Below are positions 1 to 7,335 of a stretch of 13,712 nucleotides of DNA, in pieces; position 1 is the stretch's first letter, and every line of letters begins with the position of its first letter. Made by a program: the position numbers and the translations under genes. The DNA comes from CAWFFV01 sp963814985 (GTDB lineage Bacteria; Chloroflexota; Ktedonobacteria; Ktedonobacterales; Ktedonobacteraceae). The notes under the pieces are model-generated. The model was not told the DNA's origin. It did not search any database and was given only the letters and a program-made list of their open reading frames with translations. Location of the stretch: contig CAWFFV010000076.1 in NCBI GenBank assembly GCA_963814985.1, forward strand, positions 1-13,712. The letters are read 5' to 3'.

Positions 1-8
1 AGAAGAAG

Positions 9-41
9 GGTTCACTCTAAAGTAAAGAGTGAGCCTTTTTT
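9..41 (+). terminator. Intrinsic terminator of an upstream gene
   Basis: A 10-bp stem (9-18 with 26-35, one G-T wobble) closes a 7-base loop and is followed at once by six T residues (36-41). This is a classic factor-independent terminator for a plus-strand gene lying before the window. It ends only 4 bases before the ribosome binding site of the next gene, so that gene either has a promoter upstream of or within the hairpin or depends on readthrough; I see no clear promoter in the visible 58 bases. Confidence 0.8.
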
Positions 42-58
42 GTTTGGAGTGCCCGATC

Positions 59-898
59 ATGCTCATCGACTTTCATACCCATATTTTCCCTCCTCACATC
101 TGTGAGCATCGTGAATTATATTGTGCGCGTGATCCCTGGTTCAATGCCTTATATAGCAATCCTCGTGTACGCATGGCAACTGCTGATGATCTGATCGCCG
201 AAATGGAAGCTTCTGGCGTGGATGCCTCCGTTACCTTTTCCTTTGGCTGGACGGATCCAGGTCTGATTGAAGAAACCAATAGCTATGTTATTGATGCAAT
301 GCGTCGCTATCCAAAACGTCTCTATGGTATGGCGGTTCTTCAGCCAACTACAGGTGTACGTGCTCTGCGAGAATTGGAACGTTGTGCTCAGGCTGGTATG
401 GTTGGATTGGGCGAGTTGATGCCTCATGGGCAAGGCTATAGGCTGAGTGATATTCGCCTCCTCTCGCCACTCATGGAGATCGTGCGTCACTATCAGTTGC
501 TTATCCTCTCACATTGTAGTGAACCGGTAGGTCATCTCTATCCAGGCAAAGGCGATGTCTCGCTGCAAGATATCGTAACCTTTCTTACAGCCTTTCCGGA
601 GGTACGCTTTATTGCCGCACATTGGGGAGGTGGATTACCTTTTTATTGCCTCATGCCAGAAGTTCAACGCGTTGCTGCCCATGTGTGGTATGATACTGCT
701 GCAACCATTTATCTTTACCGTGAGAGTATTTTCCCTGTGGTGTCACAACTGGTTGGCGCAGATCGCATTCTCTTTGCCAGCGATTATGCTTTGTTGCGTC
801 AGCGGCGTGTGATTGATCATATTAAACAATCGCATCTAGATACGGAGCAGGTAGAGATGATTTTGGGGAAAAATGCACAAAATCTATTAGGACTCTAG
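59..898 (+). CDS. Amidohydrolase family protein (amidohydrolase 2 type, TIM barrel)
   Basis: A 279-residue metal-dependent hydrolase or decarboxylase-like protein of the amidohydrolase-2 family (PF04909 type), probably cytoplasmic. Visible features are the N-terminal metal motif DFHTH (His6, His8), a buried histidine in LSHCSEP (His152), AAHWGGG (His188) and the C-terminal catalytic-type aspartate in LFASDYAL (Asp242), in the order expected for the barrel. An in-frame start at 29 would lie inside the upstream terminator; the ATG at 59 has GGAG at 46-49 and begins directly with the family motif, so I chose it. The next gene starts 13 bases after the stop, suggesting co-transcription. The substrate cannot be told: relatives include uracil, aminocarboxymuconate and hydroxybenzoate-type decarboxylases as well as hydrolases. 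The family is certain; the reaction is not. Confidence 0.85.
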   Translation: MLIDFHTHIFPPHICEHRELYCARDPWFNALYSNPRVRMATADDLIAEMEASGVDASVTFSFGWTDPGLIEETNSYVIDAMRRYPKRLYGMAVLQPTTGVRALRELERCAQAGMVGLGELMPHGQGYRLSDIRLLSPLMEIVRHYQLLILSHCSEPVGHLYPGKGDVSLQDIVTFLTAFPEVRFIAAHWGGGLPFYCLMPEVQRVAAHVWYDTAATIYLYRESIFPVVSQLVGADRILFASDYALLRQRRVIDHIKQSHLDTEQVEMILGKNAQNLLGL

Positions 899-911
899 GA
901 ATATCACTGTT

Positions 912-1854
912 ATGCGAGTCGTCTCATTGGGAAACGGTAGTAGCGGCAATGCCTTGTTCGTAGAGGCTGGCCCGCAAGGCCGTACCAGGATACTGGTCGA
1001 TGCAGGTCTGAGTTGTCGTCTCATTACTGAGCGCCTCCGAATCATCGGTGTTCACCCCTCTCAACTCCAGGGCGTTTTGCTGACTCATGAGCATAGTGAT
1101 CATGTACAGGGTCTGCCTCTGTTGATGAAACGCTACTCTTTTCCTATTGTTGCCGATCCGCGTACTTATCAAGCTGTACACAATAGCCTGCTGTCTGGTT
1201 TTTGGCACACAGATTCCGGTACGCTTATCTCCGCTAAAACCTCTATTGATACTATTTCGCAAGGAACTTCGGAAGTTACGAGGTGTTTCACAGGACCGCA
1301 CCATGCTAGAAGCGCGTAATATAGCTCTACCTGTTGGCTCGTCCTGTGTCATTGGTGATATTGAAGTGACGTCCTTTCCCATCTCGCATGATGCAGTTGC
1401 CCCTTGTGGATATCTATTGAAAGCCGGTGGTTGTCGAGTGGGTGTGGTGACTGATACTGGTGAAGTAACGCCTGCTATGCTTGAAGCTATGCAACATGCT
1501 GATCTGCTTGTTCTGGAAGCAAATCATGACCGTGAGCGACTTTTACGTGGTCCCTATCCCCAATATCTTAAACAGCGCATCCTTGGCTCTACTGGCCACC
1601 TCTCTAACGATCAGGCCGCCGATGCTCTCTTGCGTATATGGCGTGCTGATGGTGTGCGCTGGCTCTGGCTCTCACATCTGAGTCGCACCAATAATACCCC
1701 CTCGCTAGCTCTCAAAAGTGTACGTATGTGCCTGCAAGCCACCAAAGTTAACCTTGCCCTGCTACATATTTCCGTTTTACCTTCCGATATGGGTATGGAG
1801 TGGAACTCTACACAACTCTGGCGCATGCCATCTTTGTGGGAGATGAAATACTAG
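912..1854 (+). CDS. MBL-fold metallohydrolase, WalJ/YycJ-like, with an apparent frameshift
   Basis: The product resembles the WalJ/YycJ/VicX group of metallo-beta-lactamase-fold proteins, which in Firmicutes are 5'-3' exonuclease-like enzymes tied to mismatch repair and cell division. The first frame (912-1319) holds the glycine-rich start (SLGNGSSGNA) and the zinc motif HEHSDH at residues 59-64. The second frame (into 1854) holds GDIEV, ISHDA, VTDTGEV, LEANHD, GHLSNDQAADALL and a C-terminal SHLSRTNNTP. The two frames differ by one surplus base, so neither alone is a full enzyme. Dropping one base gives about 313 residues, slightly longer than the usual 260-290. The shift lies between the T5 run at 1199-1203 and about 1300; codon choice favours the later part, near 1275-1290. 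AGGA at 897-900 precedes the ATG. It is likely transcribed with the amidohydrolase. This may be a sequence error or a true lesion. Confidence 0.8.
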
Positions 1855-1900
1855 ATACATATCTATTGTTATGGTAAGCGGGACCATTTACCTTTTCTGC

Positions 1901-1929
1901 TTGACGATTTCGTCATATTTAAGTACTAT
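1901..1929 (+). promoter_or_regulatory. Sigma70-type promoter of the DUF402-epimerase unit
   Basis: TTGACG (1901-1906) and TACTAT (1924-1929) are separated by exactly 17 bases, close to the vegetative consensus. Transcription would begin near 1936. That places the in-frame ATG at 1932 upstream of the transcript and makes the ATG at 1956 the real start. Confidence 0.7.
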
Positions 1930-1955
1930 ACATGTCAGCGAAAGGGAGTGTTATT

Positions 1956-2519
1956 ATGCAACAAGACTTTCAGGTAGAGAGTCGTAGCTATGATCAGGTA
2001 CTACGCGGGTCGTGGAAGGCGTATGCATTAAGTAAAGAAATACAGCTTGGTGATGAGCAGGCAACTACTTCGACAAACGATAGCTTGCATCTGTGGCTAC
2101 CGGCTGGTACCTTGATGCGTTGGGCAACAGGAACGCGCCCACTGCGTTACAATTGCCTCCAGTTTTTCTGGCCTGAGCGCTGGTATATGCTGACAGCCTT
2201 TTACAATGGGCGTACACTGATTCATACCTATGCGACCATTATTCAGCCTGCCAGGATTGAGATTGATCGTCTCAGCTATATTGATCTGGACCTGTGTGTT
2301 CTGGTGAAACCAGATCTTACCTATGAGGTACTTACTCAGGCAGAGTTTGAGCAGATGGCAAATCTGTTACACTATACTGAAGAGACACGTATTAGTGCAT
2401 TGATGGCTTTGCGTACGTTGACAAGTTCTATGCAACGCAGCGTTGGTATTTTTGCGAGCGTGCCGCATGAACTCCATCAGACGGAGTTTCATCTGGTGCG
2501 TTGTGAGAATAAGCACTAA
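1956..2519 (+). CDS. DUF402 domain-containing protein
   Basis: A 187-residue soluble protein of the DUF402 family (PF04167). Characterised relatives include the staphylococcal/Bacillus nucleoside tri- and diphosphatase Ntdp and FomD of fosfomycin biosynthesis, both metal-dependent phosphatases. The family core is seen in the middle: a Tyr-Ala-Thr-Ile-Ile-Gln-Pro strand, then SYIDLDLCVLV with the acidic pair typical of the metal site, and LTQAEFEQM, the family's C-terminal D/Q-x-x-E-F helix start. The start at 1956 is preceded by AAAGGGAG (1941-1948, spacing 7) and lies about 20 bases after the predicted transcription start. The epimerase follows after 42 bases, so the two are probably one operon. 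The substrate is unknown; a nucleotide or phosphate-ester hydrolase is a reasonable family-based guess only. Confidence 0.75.
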   Translation: MQQDFQVESRSYDQVLRGSWKAYALSKEIQLGDEQATTSTNDSLHLWLPAGTLMRWATGTRPLRYNCLQFFWPERWYMLTAFYNGRTLIHTYATIIQPARIEIDRLSYIDLDLCVLVKPDLTYEVLTQAEFEQMANLLHYTEETRISALMALRTLTSSMQRSVGIFASVPHELHQTEFHLVRCENKH

Positions 2520-2561
2520 TCAACCAACCAGTATCGAGAGCCAGGAATTGAGGAGACTTCC

Positions 2562-2974
2562 ATGCCCAAACGTATAGACCATGTTGCAATTATTGTGCGT
2601 AATATCGAGCAGGCACTTGCCTTTTACCGGGACACGTTGGGCATTATCCCAAGCGAGATCAAAGAGGTGCCAACCGAACAGGTTCGTATTGCTTTCCTTC
2701 CTCTTGGCGGTCCAGGGGGAAGTGAGATTGAGTTGATCGAGCCAATCACCTCTGATTCCAGCCTGGCCAGGTTTTGGAGAAGCGAGGGGAAGGATTGCAT
2801 CATATCTGCCTCGAAGTTGACGATATTGATGCCGCACTGCAAGAGATGCAAGAGAAAAATGCTCCCGTTTTAGATAAGCACCCGCGTCTGGCTGCTGAGG
2901 GACGCGCCGTCTTCCTCCATCCTAAGGGAACTAATGGCGTATTACTGGAGTTGATCGAGAAAAACACTGAGTAG
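2562..2974 (+). CDS. mce: Methylmalonyl-CoA epimerase (VOC fold), with a one-base frameshift
   Basis: This enzyme interconverts (S)- and (R)-methylmalonyl-CoA (EC 5.1.99.1) between propionyl-CoA carboxylase and methylmalonyl-CoA mutase. The first vicinal-oxygen-chelate half starts MPKRIDHVAIIVRNIEQAL with the metal-site His, and runs to IELIEP. The second half, in another frame, reads EKRGEGLHHICLEVDDI and ends GVLLELIEK. The break is precise: at the T4 run 2772-2775 one further T would give Ala-Arg-Phe-Leu-Glu-Lys-Arg and a continuous 137-residue protein, the usual family length. GAGGAG (2550-2555) lies 6 bases before the ATG. It probably shares the promoter at 1901 with the DUF402 gene and ends at the terminator at 3089-3130. 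The convergent neighbour is the matching carboxylase subunit, which supports the role. The lost T is most likely a homopolymer miscall, though a real mutation cannot be excluded. Confidence 0.85.
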
Positions 2975-2983
2975 TTTTGTCTG

Positions 2984-3044
2984 GGTTGTGTTGCCCATAG
3001 CAGAGGTTGTACGCGATACAAACTCTGCTATGGGCGACACAACC
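2984..3044. repeat. Long palindrome with GTTGTGTYGC ends (copy 1)
   Basis: A 61-base inverted repeat. The outer arms (2984-3005 and 3023-3044) match over 22 positions with one T-G wobble; after one mismatch, a further 5 bp (3007-3011 with 3017-3021) close on a 5-base loop. It begins 10 bases after the epimerase stop and lies between convergent genes. No T tract follows it on either strand, so it is not a standard terminator. Its outer ten bases recur in the palindrome at 7221-7275. Confidence 0.85.
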
Positions 3045-3088
3045 AGGAAAAACTAGAACGAGCCACCGCAGGTGGTGAGCAAAGAGGT

Positions 3089-3130
3089 ACAGGGGACATG
3101 TGAATGATCTATGTGTGTCCCCTGTTTTTT
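3089..3130 (+). terminator. Intrinsic terminator after the epimerase
   Basis: A perfect 10-bp stem, ACAGGGGACA (3089-3098) with its complement at 3116-3125, is followed by a T tract at 3125-3130. It ends two bases before the stop codon of the convergent carboxyltransferase gene. On the minus strand the flanking bases are not T-rich, so it should act mainly on the plus-strand operon. Confidence 0.85.
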
Positions 3131-3132
3131 AC

Positions 3133-4725
3133 TTAGAGCGGGATATTCCCATGCTTCTTCGGAGGATTAGTATCTCGCTTGTTCTTGAGCATTTCCAACG
3201 CATTAATAAGCTTTATGCGTGTGTGGCGCGGCTCGATTACCTCATCAATGTAACCGCGACTGGCTGCTATATAAGGATTAGCAAACTTTGCGGTATATTC
3301 TGCAATCAACTCCTTTCGTGCTTGCTCCTGGTCAGGTGCTCTCTCAATCTCATCTTTAAAGAGAATGTTGACCGCACCCTCTGCACCCATCACAGCGATC
3401 TCTGCTGTAGGCCAGGCGTAGTTGATGTCACCACGTATATGTTTACTGCTCATCACATCATAGGCACCACCATAGGCTTTACGTGTAATCACTGTGATCT
3501 TCGGGACCGTGGCTTCACAGTAGGCATAGAGCAACTTGGCTCCATGGCGGATGATTCCATTATGCTCCTGACCAACTCCTGGTAAGAAACCTGGTACATC
3601 CACAAAGGTGATGATGGGTATGTTGAAGCAATCACAGAAGCGGACAAAACGGGCGGCCTTGTTCGATGCATTAATATCGAGCACACCAGCCAGAGAGCGT
3701 GGCTGTTGCGCAACAATGCCTACAGGACGACCATTGAGTCGTGCAAAGCCAACGAGAATATTTTTTGCAAAATGTTCTTGTACTTCAAGGAAGTCACCAT
3801 CATCAACAATATGGTGGATGATGGTCCTCATTTCGTAAGGCTTGCTGGGGTTGTCGGGAATGACGCTATCCAATGCTTCTTCAGCACGATTGGGTGAGTC
3901 GGTGGGTATAATGCGTGGAGGATCTTCAAGGTTATTTGATGGTATGTAGCTCATCAACTGGCGAATCATGCGGATACAATCTGGCTCGCTGGGGCAGGCA
4001 AAGTGAGCAACACCACTGGTGCTGTTATGGACCATTGCGCCACCTAAACCCTCAAATGTTACATCTTCGTGTGTAACTGCCTTAAGCACGCTAGGGCCAG
4101 TGACGAACATATAGCTTGTTTCCTCGACCATGAAGATAAAGTCGGTAATAGCCGGAGAGTAGACGGCTCCTCCTGCACATGGTCCCATGATCGCTGAAAT
4201 CTGCGGGACGACGCCGGAGGCAAGTGTATTGCGTAGGAAAATATCAGCATATGCTCCCAGGCTCACAACTCCTTCTTGAATGCGTGCCCCACCAGAGTCA
4301 TTGAGCCCAATCACAGGAGCACCATTCTTCATTGCATGATCCATGATCTTGCAAATTTTTTCGGCATGTGCTTCAGAGAGAGAGCCGCCAAAGACGGTGA
4401 AGTCCTGTGAGAAAACGTAGACCAGGCGTCCTTCGATCTGACCGTATCCTGTCACAACTCCATCGCCCGGAATTCTTTGCTCGTCCAACCCAAAATCGGT
4501 CGAGCGATGAGTGACAAACATATCCAGTTCGTTAAATGTATCGGGATCTAATAAGAGATCGAGGCGTTCACGAGCTGTGAGCTTGCCTTTTTTGTGTTGA
4601 GCCTCAATACGTTGAGTCCCTCCGCCAAGTTTAGTGGCTGCCTTTAAATCGTGCAGCTCTACAATTTTCCCTTGCGTCCCTTGAAAATTTGAGGTATCTT
4701 GTGAGCTGCGTTCACTTGTCGTCAT
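3133..4725 (-). CDS. pccB: Propionyl-CoA carboxylase beta (carboxyltransferase) subunit
   Basis: A 530-residue biotin-dependent acyl-CoA carboxyltransferase, the subunit that moves CO2 from carboxybiotin to the acyl-CoA. It has both crotonase-like halves: the N-terminal half with GGSLSEAHAEK (113-123), SGGAR (144-148) and GPCAGGA (181-187), and the C-terminal half with VDVPGFLPG (375-383) and TRKAYGGAYDVM (414-425). Asp423 after GGAY matches the position (Asp422 in Streptomyces PccB) that favours propionyl-CoA over acetyl-CoA, so propionyl-CoA carboxylase is my first choice; a methylmalonyl-CoA decarboxylase alpha subunit is the main alternative. I chose the ATG at 4725 rather than 4734 because GGAG (4735-4738) lies 9 bases before the former but touches the latter. 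The convergent epimerase gene fits the same pathway. No biotin carboxylase or biotin carrier gene is in the window. Confidence 0.92.
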   Translation of the reverse strand: MTTSERSSQDTSNFQGTQGKIVELHDLKAATKLGGGTQRIEAQHKKGKLTARERLDLLLDPDTFNELDMFVTHRSTDFGLDEQRIPGDGVVTGYGQIEGRLVYVFSQDFTVFGGSLSEAHAEKICKIMDHAMKNGAPVIGLNDSGGARIQEGVVSLGAYADIFLRNTLASGVVPQISAIMGPCAGGAVYSPAITDFIFMVEETSYMFVTGPSVLKAVTHEDVTFEGLGGAMVHNSTSGVAHFACPSEPDCIRMIRQLMSYIPSNNLEDPPRIIPTDSPNRAEEALDSVIPDNPSKPYEMRTIIHHIVDDGDFLEVQEHFAKNILVGFARLNGRPVGIVAQQPRSLAGVLDINASNKAARFVRFCDCFNIPIITFVDVPGFLPGVGQEHNGIIRHGAKLLYAYCEATVPKITVITRKAYGGAYDVMSSKHIRGDINYAWPTAEIAVMGAEGAVNILFKDEIERAPDQEQARKELIAEYTAKFANPYIAASRGYIDEVIEPRHTRIKLINALEMLKNKRDTNPPKKHGNIPL

Positions 4726-4775
4726 ATGCTGCATCTCCGTCCGATAGGTTTACGTACGCTGGTGGGTACGCTGGC

Positions 4776-4806
4776 AGTATAACATCTGGGGTATCGAAGT
4801 GTCGAA
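4776..4806 (-). promoter_or_regulatory. Putative extended -10 promoter of pccB, with direct repeats in the leader
   Basis: On the minus strand, TGTTATACT gives an extended -10 (TATACT at 4781-4776). The best upstream element is TTCGAC (4806-4801) at a long 19-base spacing, so the -35 is weak. Just downstream, in the predicted leader, the plus-strand 9-mer GTACGCTGG occurs twice (4754-4762 and 4766-4774), 12 bases apart, a possible regulator or mRNA-binding site. Confidence 0.4.
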
Positions 4807-4891
4807 CAGCCAGCCTTCCCTCTCTCAATGGCTTTTTCCTGAAAGGATGAAAAACCTTCTCCATATACATATACCTCGTATTCGATAGATG

Positions 4892-4900
4892 TGCTATACT
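4892..4900 (+). promoter_or_regulatory. Extended -10 promoter of the GMC oxidoreductase gene
   Basis: TGCTATACT forms an extended -10 element (TG, one base, TATACT at 4895-4900), 54 bases before the ATG. No good -35 hexamer lies 16-18 bases upstream, which is tolerated for extended -10 promoters. A start near 4907 leaves a leader of about 48 bases. Confidence 0.5.
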
Positions 4901-4954
4901 ATTTTCGTGCCATGTTCTGTATTCCTTCCACATCACCGAAAAGAGGTATCATTC

Positions 4955-7012
4955 ATGACCAACATTACTTCCTCCCCAAATGCGGATACAGCCAATAATA
5001 CGGCTGCGAATTGGCTCTCTCCTGATGAATTTCGTATTTTAGAAGCTGTATGTGATACGTTCTTGCCCTCATTGGTACCTCCCATCGGAAGTTCTGAAAC
5101 TGTGGCTGCCTATTATCGGCGTAAGGCAAGTGATTTGCAAGTGGCCCTGCTCATGGCAGAAACACTGGCGCAGGAGAACACAGCGGCTCAGAATGAGTTT
5201 CGTCAGTTATTGCGTCTGATGGCAAGTCCTATCGGAGGATTGTTACTCTTTACCAGCCCACAACCCTTTCTCGCACTGTCATTGGAAAAGCGTGAAAAAT
5301 ATTTGTTGGCGATGGCTAATAGTCCACTGGCGCAACTACGCCAGGGCTATCAGGCTCTGAAGCGATTGACAGGTTTTCTCTTCTTTGCTGTTCCTGATCC
5401 TCAGGGAAGCAATCCAAACTGGGAAGTAATCGACTATGAGCTACCGGCACCTGCACCCAATGATATTCCTCGCACTCTCAAGCCACTGACCATTACAGAA
5501 AATACAACTCTCGACTGTGATGTGGTTATGATCGGTTCTGGTGCTGGTGGAGGCGTCGTTGCGGGCGAGCTGGCACTGGCAGGTAAGAGTGTGATTGTCC
5601 TGGAGAAGGGTGGGTACAATAGCGAGGCCGATTTTACATTGCAAGAAGCGCAGGCCATGCCCGAACTATATCTCAAACGTGGCACTCTCGCAACAAAAGA
5701 TCTGGGTGTGATTATCCTGGCTGGTAGTACCCTGGGTGGTGGTACGGTTGTCAACTGGAATACTTCGTTCCGTACGCCCCAGGATGTGCTGGAAGAATGG
5801 GCACAACTGTCTGGTTTGAGCGATTTCACTGGCTCTGCCTTACAGGACAGTTTTGCAGCGGTAGAGCAACGTATTAGTGTCAATACGGAGAATAGTGCTC
5901 ATAATAAGCAGAATCAGTTGCTCTTCGATGGAGCTACGGCACTTGGGTATCATGCAGATGCTCTACGGCGCAATGCGGTTGGCTGTGAGCAACGTTGTGG
6001 GGCCTGCGGTTTTGGTTGTCGCTATGGGTGCAAGCTCTCCACAACAAAGACCTATTTGCAGGACGTTTATGATCATGGGGGACGCCTGATTGTGCGCTGT
6101 AGTGCCGACAAAGTGATTGTAGAGAATGGGAAGGCGGTTGGAGTAGAAGCCAGTGTGATTGATCATGCGACTGGTAAAACCTCTCTGGTTACGATTCACG
6201 CAAAGGCTGTTGTTGTGGCAGCTGGGGCGATCCATTCTCCGGCGGTTCTGCTGCGTTCGGGATTGGAGAATACACATATTGGTCGTCACTTGCACCTGCA
6301 TCCTACTACAACTATCACAGGTATGTATCCCGAAAAGGTCTATCCCTGGAAAGGCGTCATGCAATCGGCCTATAGCAATGAGTTTGGGCATCTGACTGGC
6401 AACTATGGCTATAAATTGGAGGTAGCTCCTGTACATCCTGGCTTGATGGGCCTGTCAACTCCCTGGTACTCTGCTTGCGACTATCGAGAGCATATGGCGC
6501 AGGCTGCTCACCTGGGGACCTTTATTATTCTCACCCGTGATAAGGGTGAAGGAACTATTACCGTGGATCGTGATGGCGAGCCTGTGGCGGACTATGTTAC
6601 CTCTGTATTTGATCGTCGCCATCTTTTGCATGGTATGCGGCAGGCAGCACGTGTACATTTTGCTGCTGGTGCCAGAGCGGTCATGTCATTGCACAATAAA
6701 CGGACACGGTTGGAACGAGATGCGGAGGGAATGGTTGATGAGCGTCAGTGGCGCGAGTTCGATGCCAGGTTAGAGCGGTATGGCATGGGTGTGAATCGCT
6801 TGATGATGTTTACTGCTCACCAGATGGGAACCTGTCGTATGGGAGCCGACCCTAAGCAGTCGGTGACAGATGGTAACTGCGAGGTACATGGTATCAAGGG
6901 CCTGTTTGTGTGTGACGGGAGTGTATTCCCGGCAGCCACAGGAGTCAATCCTATGCTCTCAATCATGGGTCTTGCCCATAGGGCAAGTCAGTATATTAAA
7001 ACCACTGTGTAA
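4955..7012 (+). CDS. GMC oxidoreductase, long-chain-alcohol-oxidase type, with N-terminal gluconate-dehydrogenase-subunit-3-like domain
   Basis: A 685-residue flavoenzyme expected to oxidise an alcohol group with FAD. Residues about 20-150 (SPDEFRILEAVCDTFLPSL onward) form a helical domain like gluconate 2-dehydrogenase subunit 3. The FAD-binding motif GSGAGGG is at about 194-200 and STLGGGTVVNWN at about 260. A cysteine-rich segment (CEQRCGACGFGCRYGCK, about 343-359) and a GMC C-terminal domain with HQMGTCRMG (catalytic-type His about 622) and the NPM substrate-side motif near 666 follow. This domain order and the Cys segment are hallmarks of the plant/fungal long-chain alcohol oxidase (FAO) branch. 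No signal peptide is evident. The ATG at 4955 has AAAGAGGT 8 bases upstream; an in-frame upstream start at 4889 would precede the promoter. It is divergent from pccB. The substrate is inferred from family only; glucose- or sterol-type alcohols are alternatives. Confidence 0.88.
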   Translation: MTNITSSPNADTANNTAANWLSPDEFRILEAVCDTFLPSLVPPIGSSETVAAYYRRKASDLQVALLMAETLAQENTAAQNEFRQLLRLMASPIGGLLLFTSPQPFLALSLEKREKYLLAMANSPLAQLRQGYQALKRLTGFLFFAVPDPQGSNPNWEVIDYELPAPAPNDIPRTLKPLTITENTTLDCDVVMIGSGAGGGVVAGELALAGKSVIVLEKGGYNSEADFTLQEAQAMPELYLKRGTLATKDLGVIILAGSTLGGGTVVNWNTSFRTPQDVLEEWAQLSGLSDFTGSALQDSFAAVEQRISVNTENSAHNKQNQLLFDGATALGYHADALRRNAVGCEQRCGACGFGCRYGCKLSTTKTYLQDVYDHGGRLIVRCSADKVIVENGKAVGVEASVIDHATGKTSLVTIHAKAVVVAAGAIHSPAVLLRSGLENTHIGRHLHLHPTTTITGMYPEKVYPWKGVMQSAYSNEFGHLTGNYGYKLEVAPVHPGLMGLSTPWYSACDYREHMAQAAHLGTFIILTRDKGEGTITVDRDGEPVADYVTSVFDRRHLLHGMRQAARVHFAAGARAVMSLHNKRTRLERDAEGMVDERQWREFDARLERYGMGVNRLMMFTAHQMGTCRMGADPKQSVTDGNCEVHGIKGLFVCDGSVFPAATGVNPMLSIMGLAHRASQYIKTTV

Positions 7013-7063
7013 TTGTTCCGCAATGGGGCTGTAGAAGTTGACAGGGGGCATCCTACTGGTTTT

Positions 7064-7111
7064 ACCTGAAAAACTGGCTAAAATAATGGTGTATTATGCC
7101 ATTTTTCAGGT
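7064..7111. repeat. Imperfect inverted repeat downstream of the oxidoreductase
   Basis: ACCTGAAAAA (7064-7073) is perfectly complementary to TTTTTCAGGT (7102-7111). Inside, TGGC (7075-7078) pairs with GCCA (7098-7101) and ATAAT with ATTAT, making a bulged hairpin of about 48 bases that begins 51 bases after the stop codon. It lacks a following T tract, so an mRNA 3' structure or a regulator site is as likely as termination. Confidence 0.55.
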
Positions 7112-7220
7112 TATACTATGGTTAACATGATAATTTATCAGCTATCAGATAGGATACCGCTATTTAACTGGAAATCTGTAACTGCTCAGGTCTGTTCACC
7201 ATCGGCGGTGGCTCATTCTC

Positions 7221-7275
7221 GTTGTGTCGCTCGTGGCGAAGGTTGCCCCGCAACCTTCGCCACGAGCGACACAAC
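7221..7275. repeat. Perfect 26-bp palindrome with GTTGTGTCGC ends (copy 2)
   Basis: Positions 7221-7246 are exactly complementary to 7250-7275 with only a CCC loop (7247-7249). The outer ten bases, GTTGTGTCGC and GCGACACAAC, match those of the palindrome at 2984-3044, while the inner stem is unrelated. No T tract follows on either strand. Such a long perfect stem must be recent or actively maintained. Confidence 0.9.
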
Positions 7276-7335
7276 AGCCTGCGAAGCGCCTTAGGCGCTG
7301 AGGAATCAAAAAAGGAGGCCTGAGGAGAATTTTAT

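Noticed and set aside
924..1382. A 152-residue minus-strand open frame
   Set aside because: It is antisense to the MBL hydrolase, has no family motif or ribosome site, and arises from codon bias of the real gene.
5963..6436. A 157-residue minus-strand open frame inside the GMC gene
   Set aside because: It is a shadow of the strongly supported oxidoreductase on the other strand.
7038..7066. TTGACA as a promoter for the ABC exporter
   Set aside because: The -10 candidates at 17-18 bases (TTTACC, TTACCT) are poor, and the start would leave a leader of more than 300 bases; possible but not supportable.
7285..7299. AGCGCC-TTA-GGCGCT hairpin as a terminator
   Set aside because: The stem is only 6 bp and no T tract follows on either strand; the A run after it would serve neither direction.
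7307..7335. Perfect AGGAGG as the ribosome site of a leader peptide
   Set aside because: No ATG, GTG or TTG lies 5-13 bases downstream.
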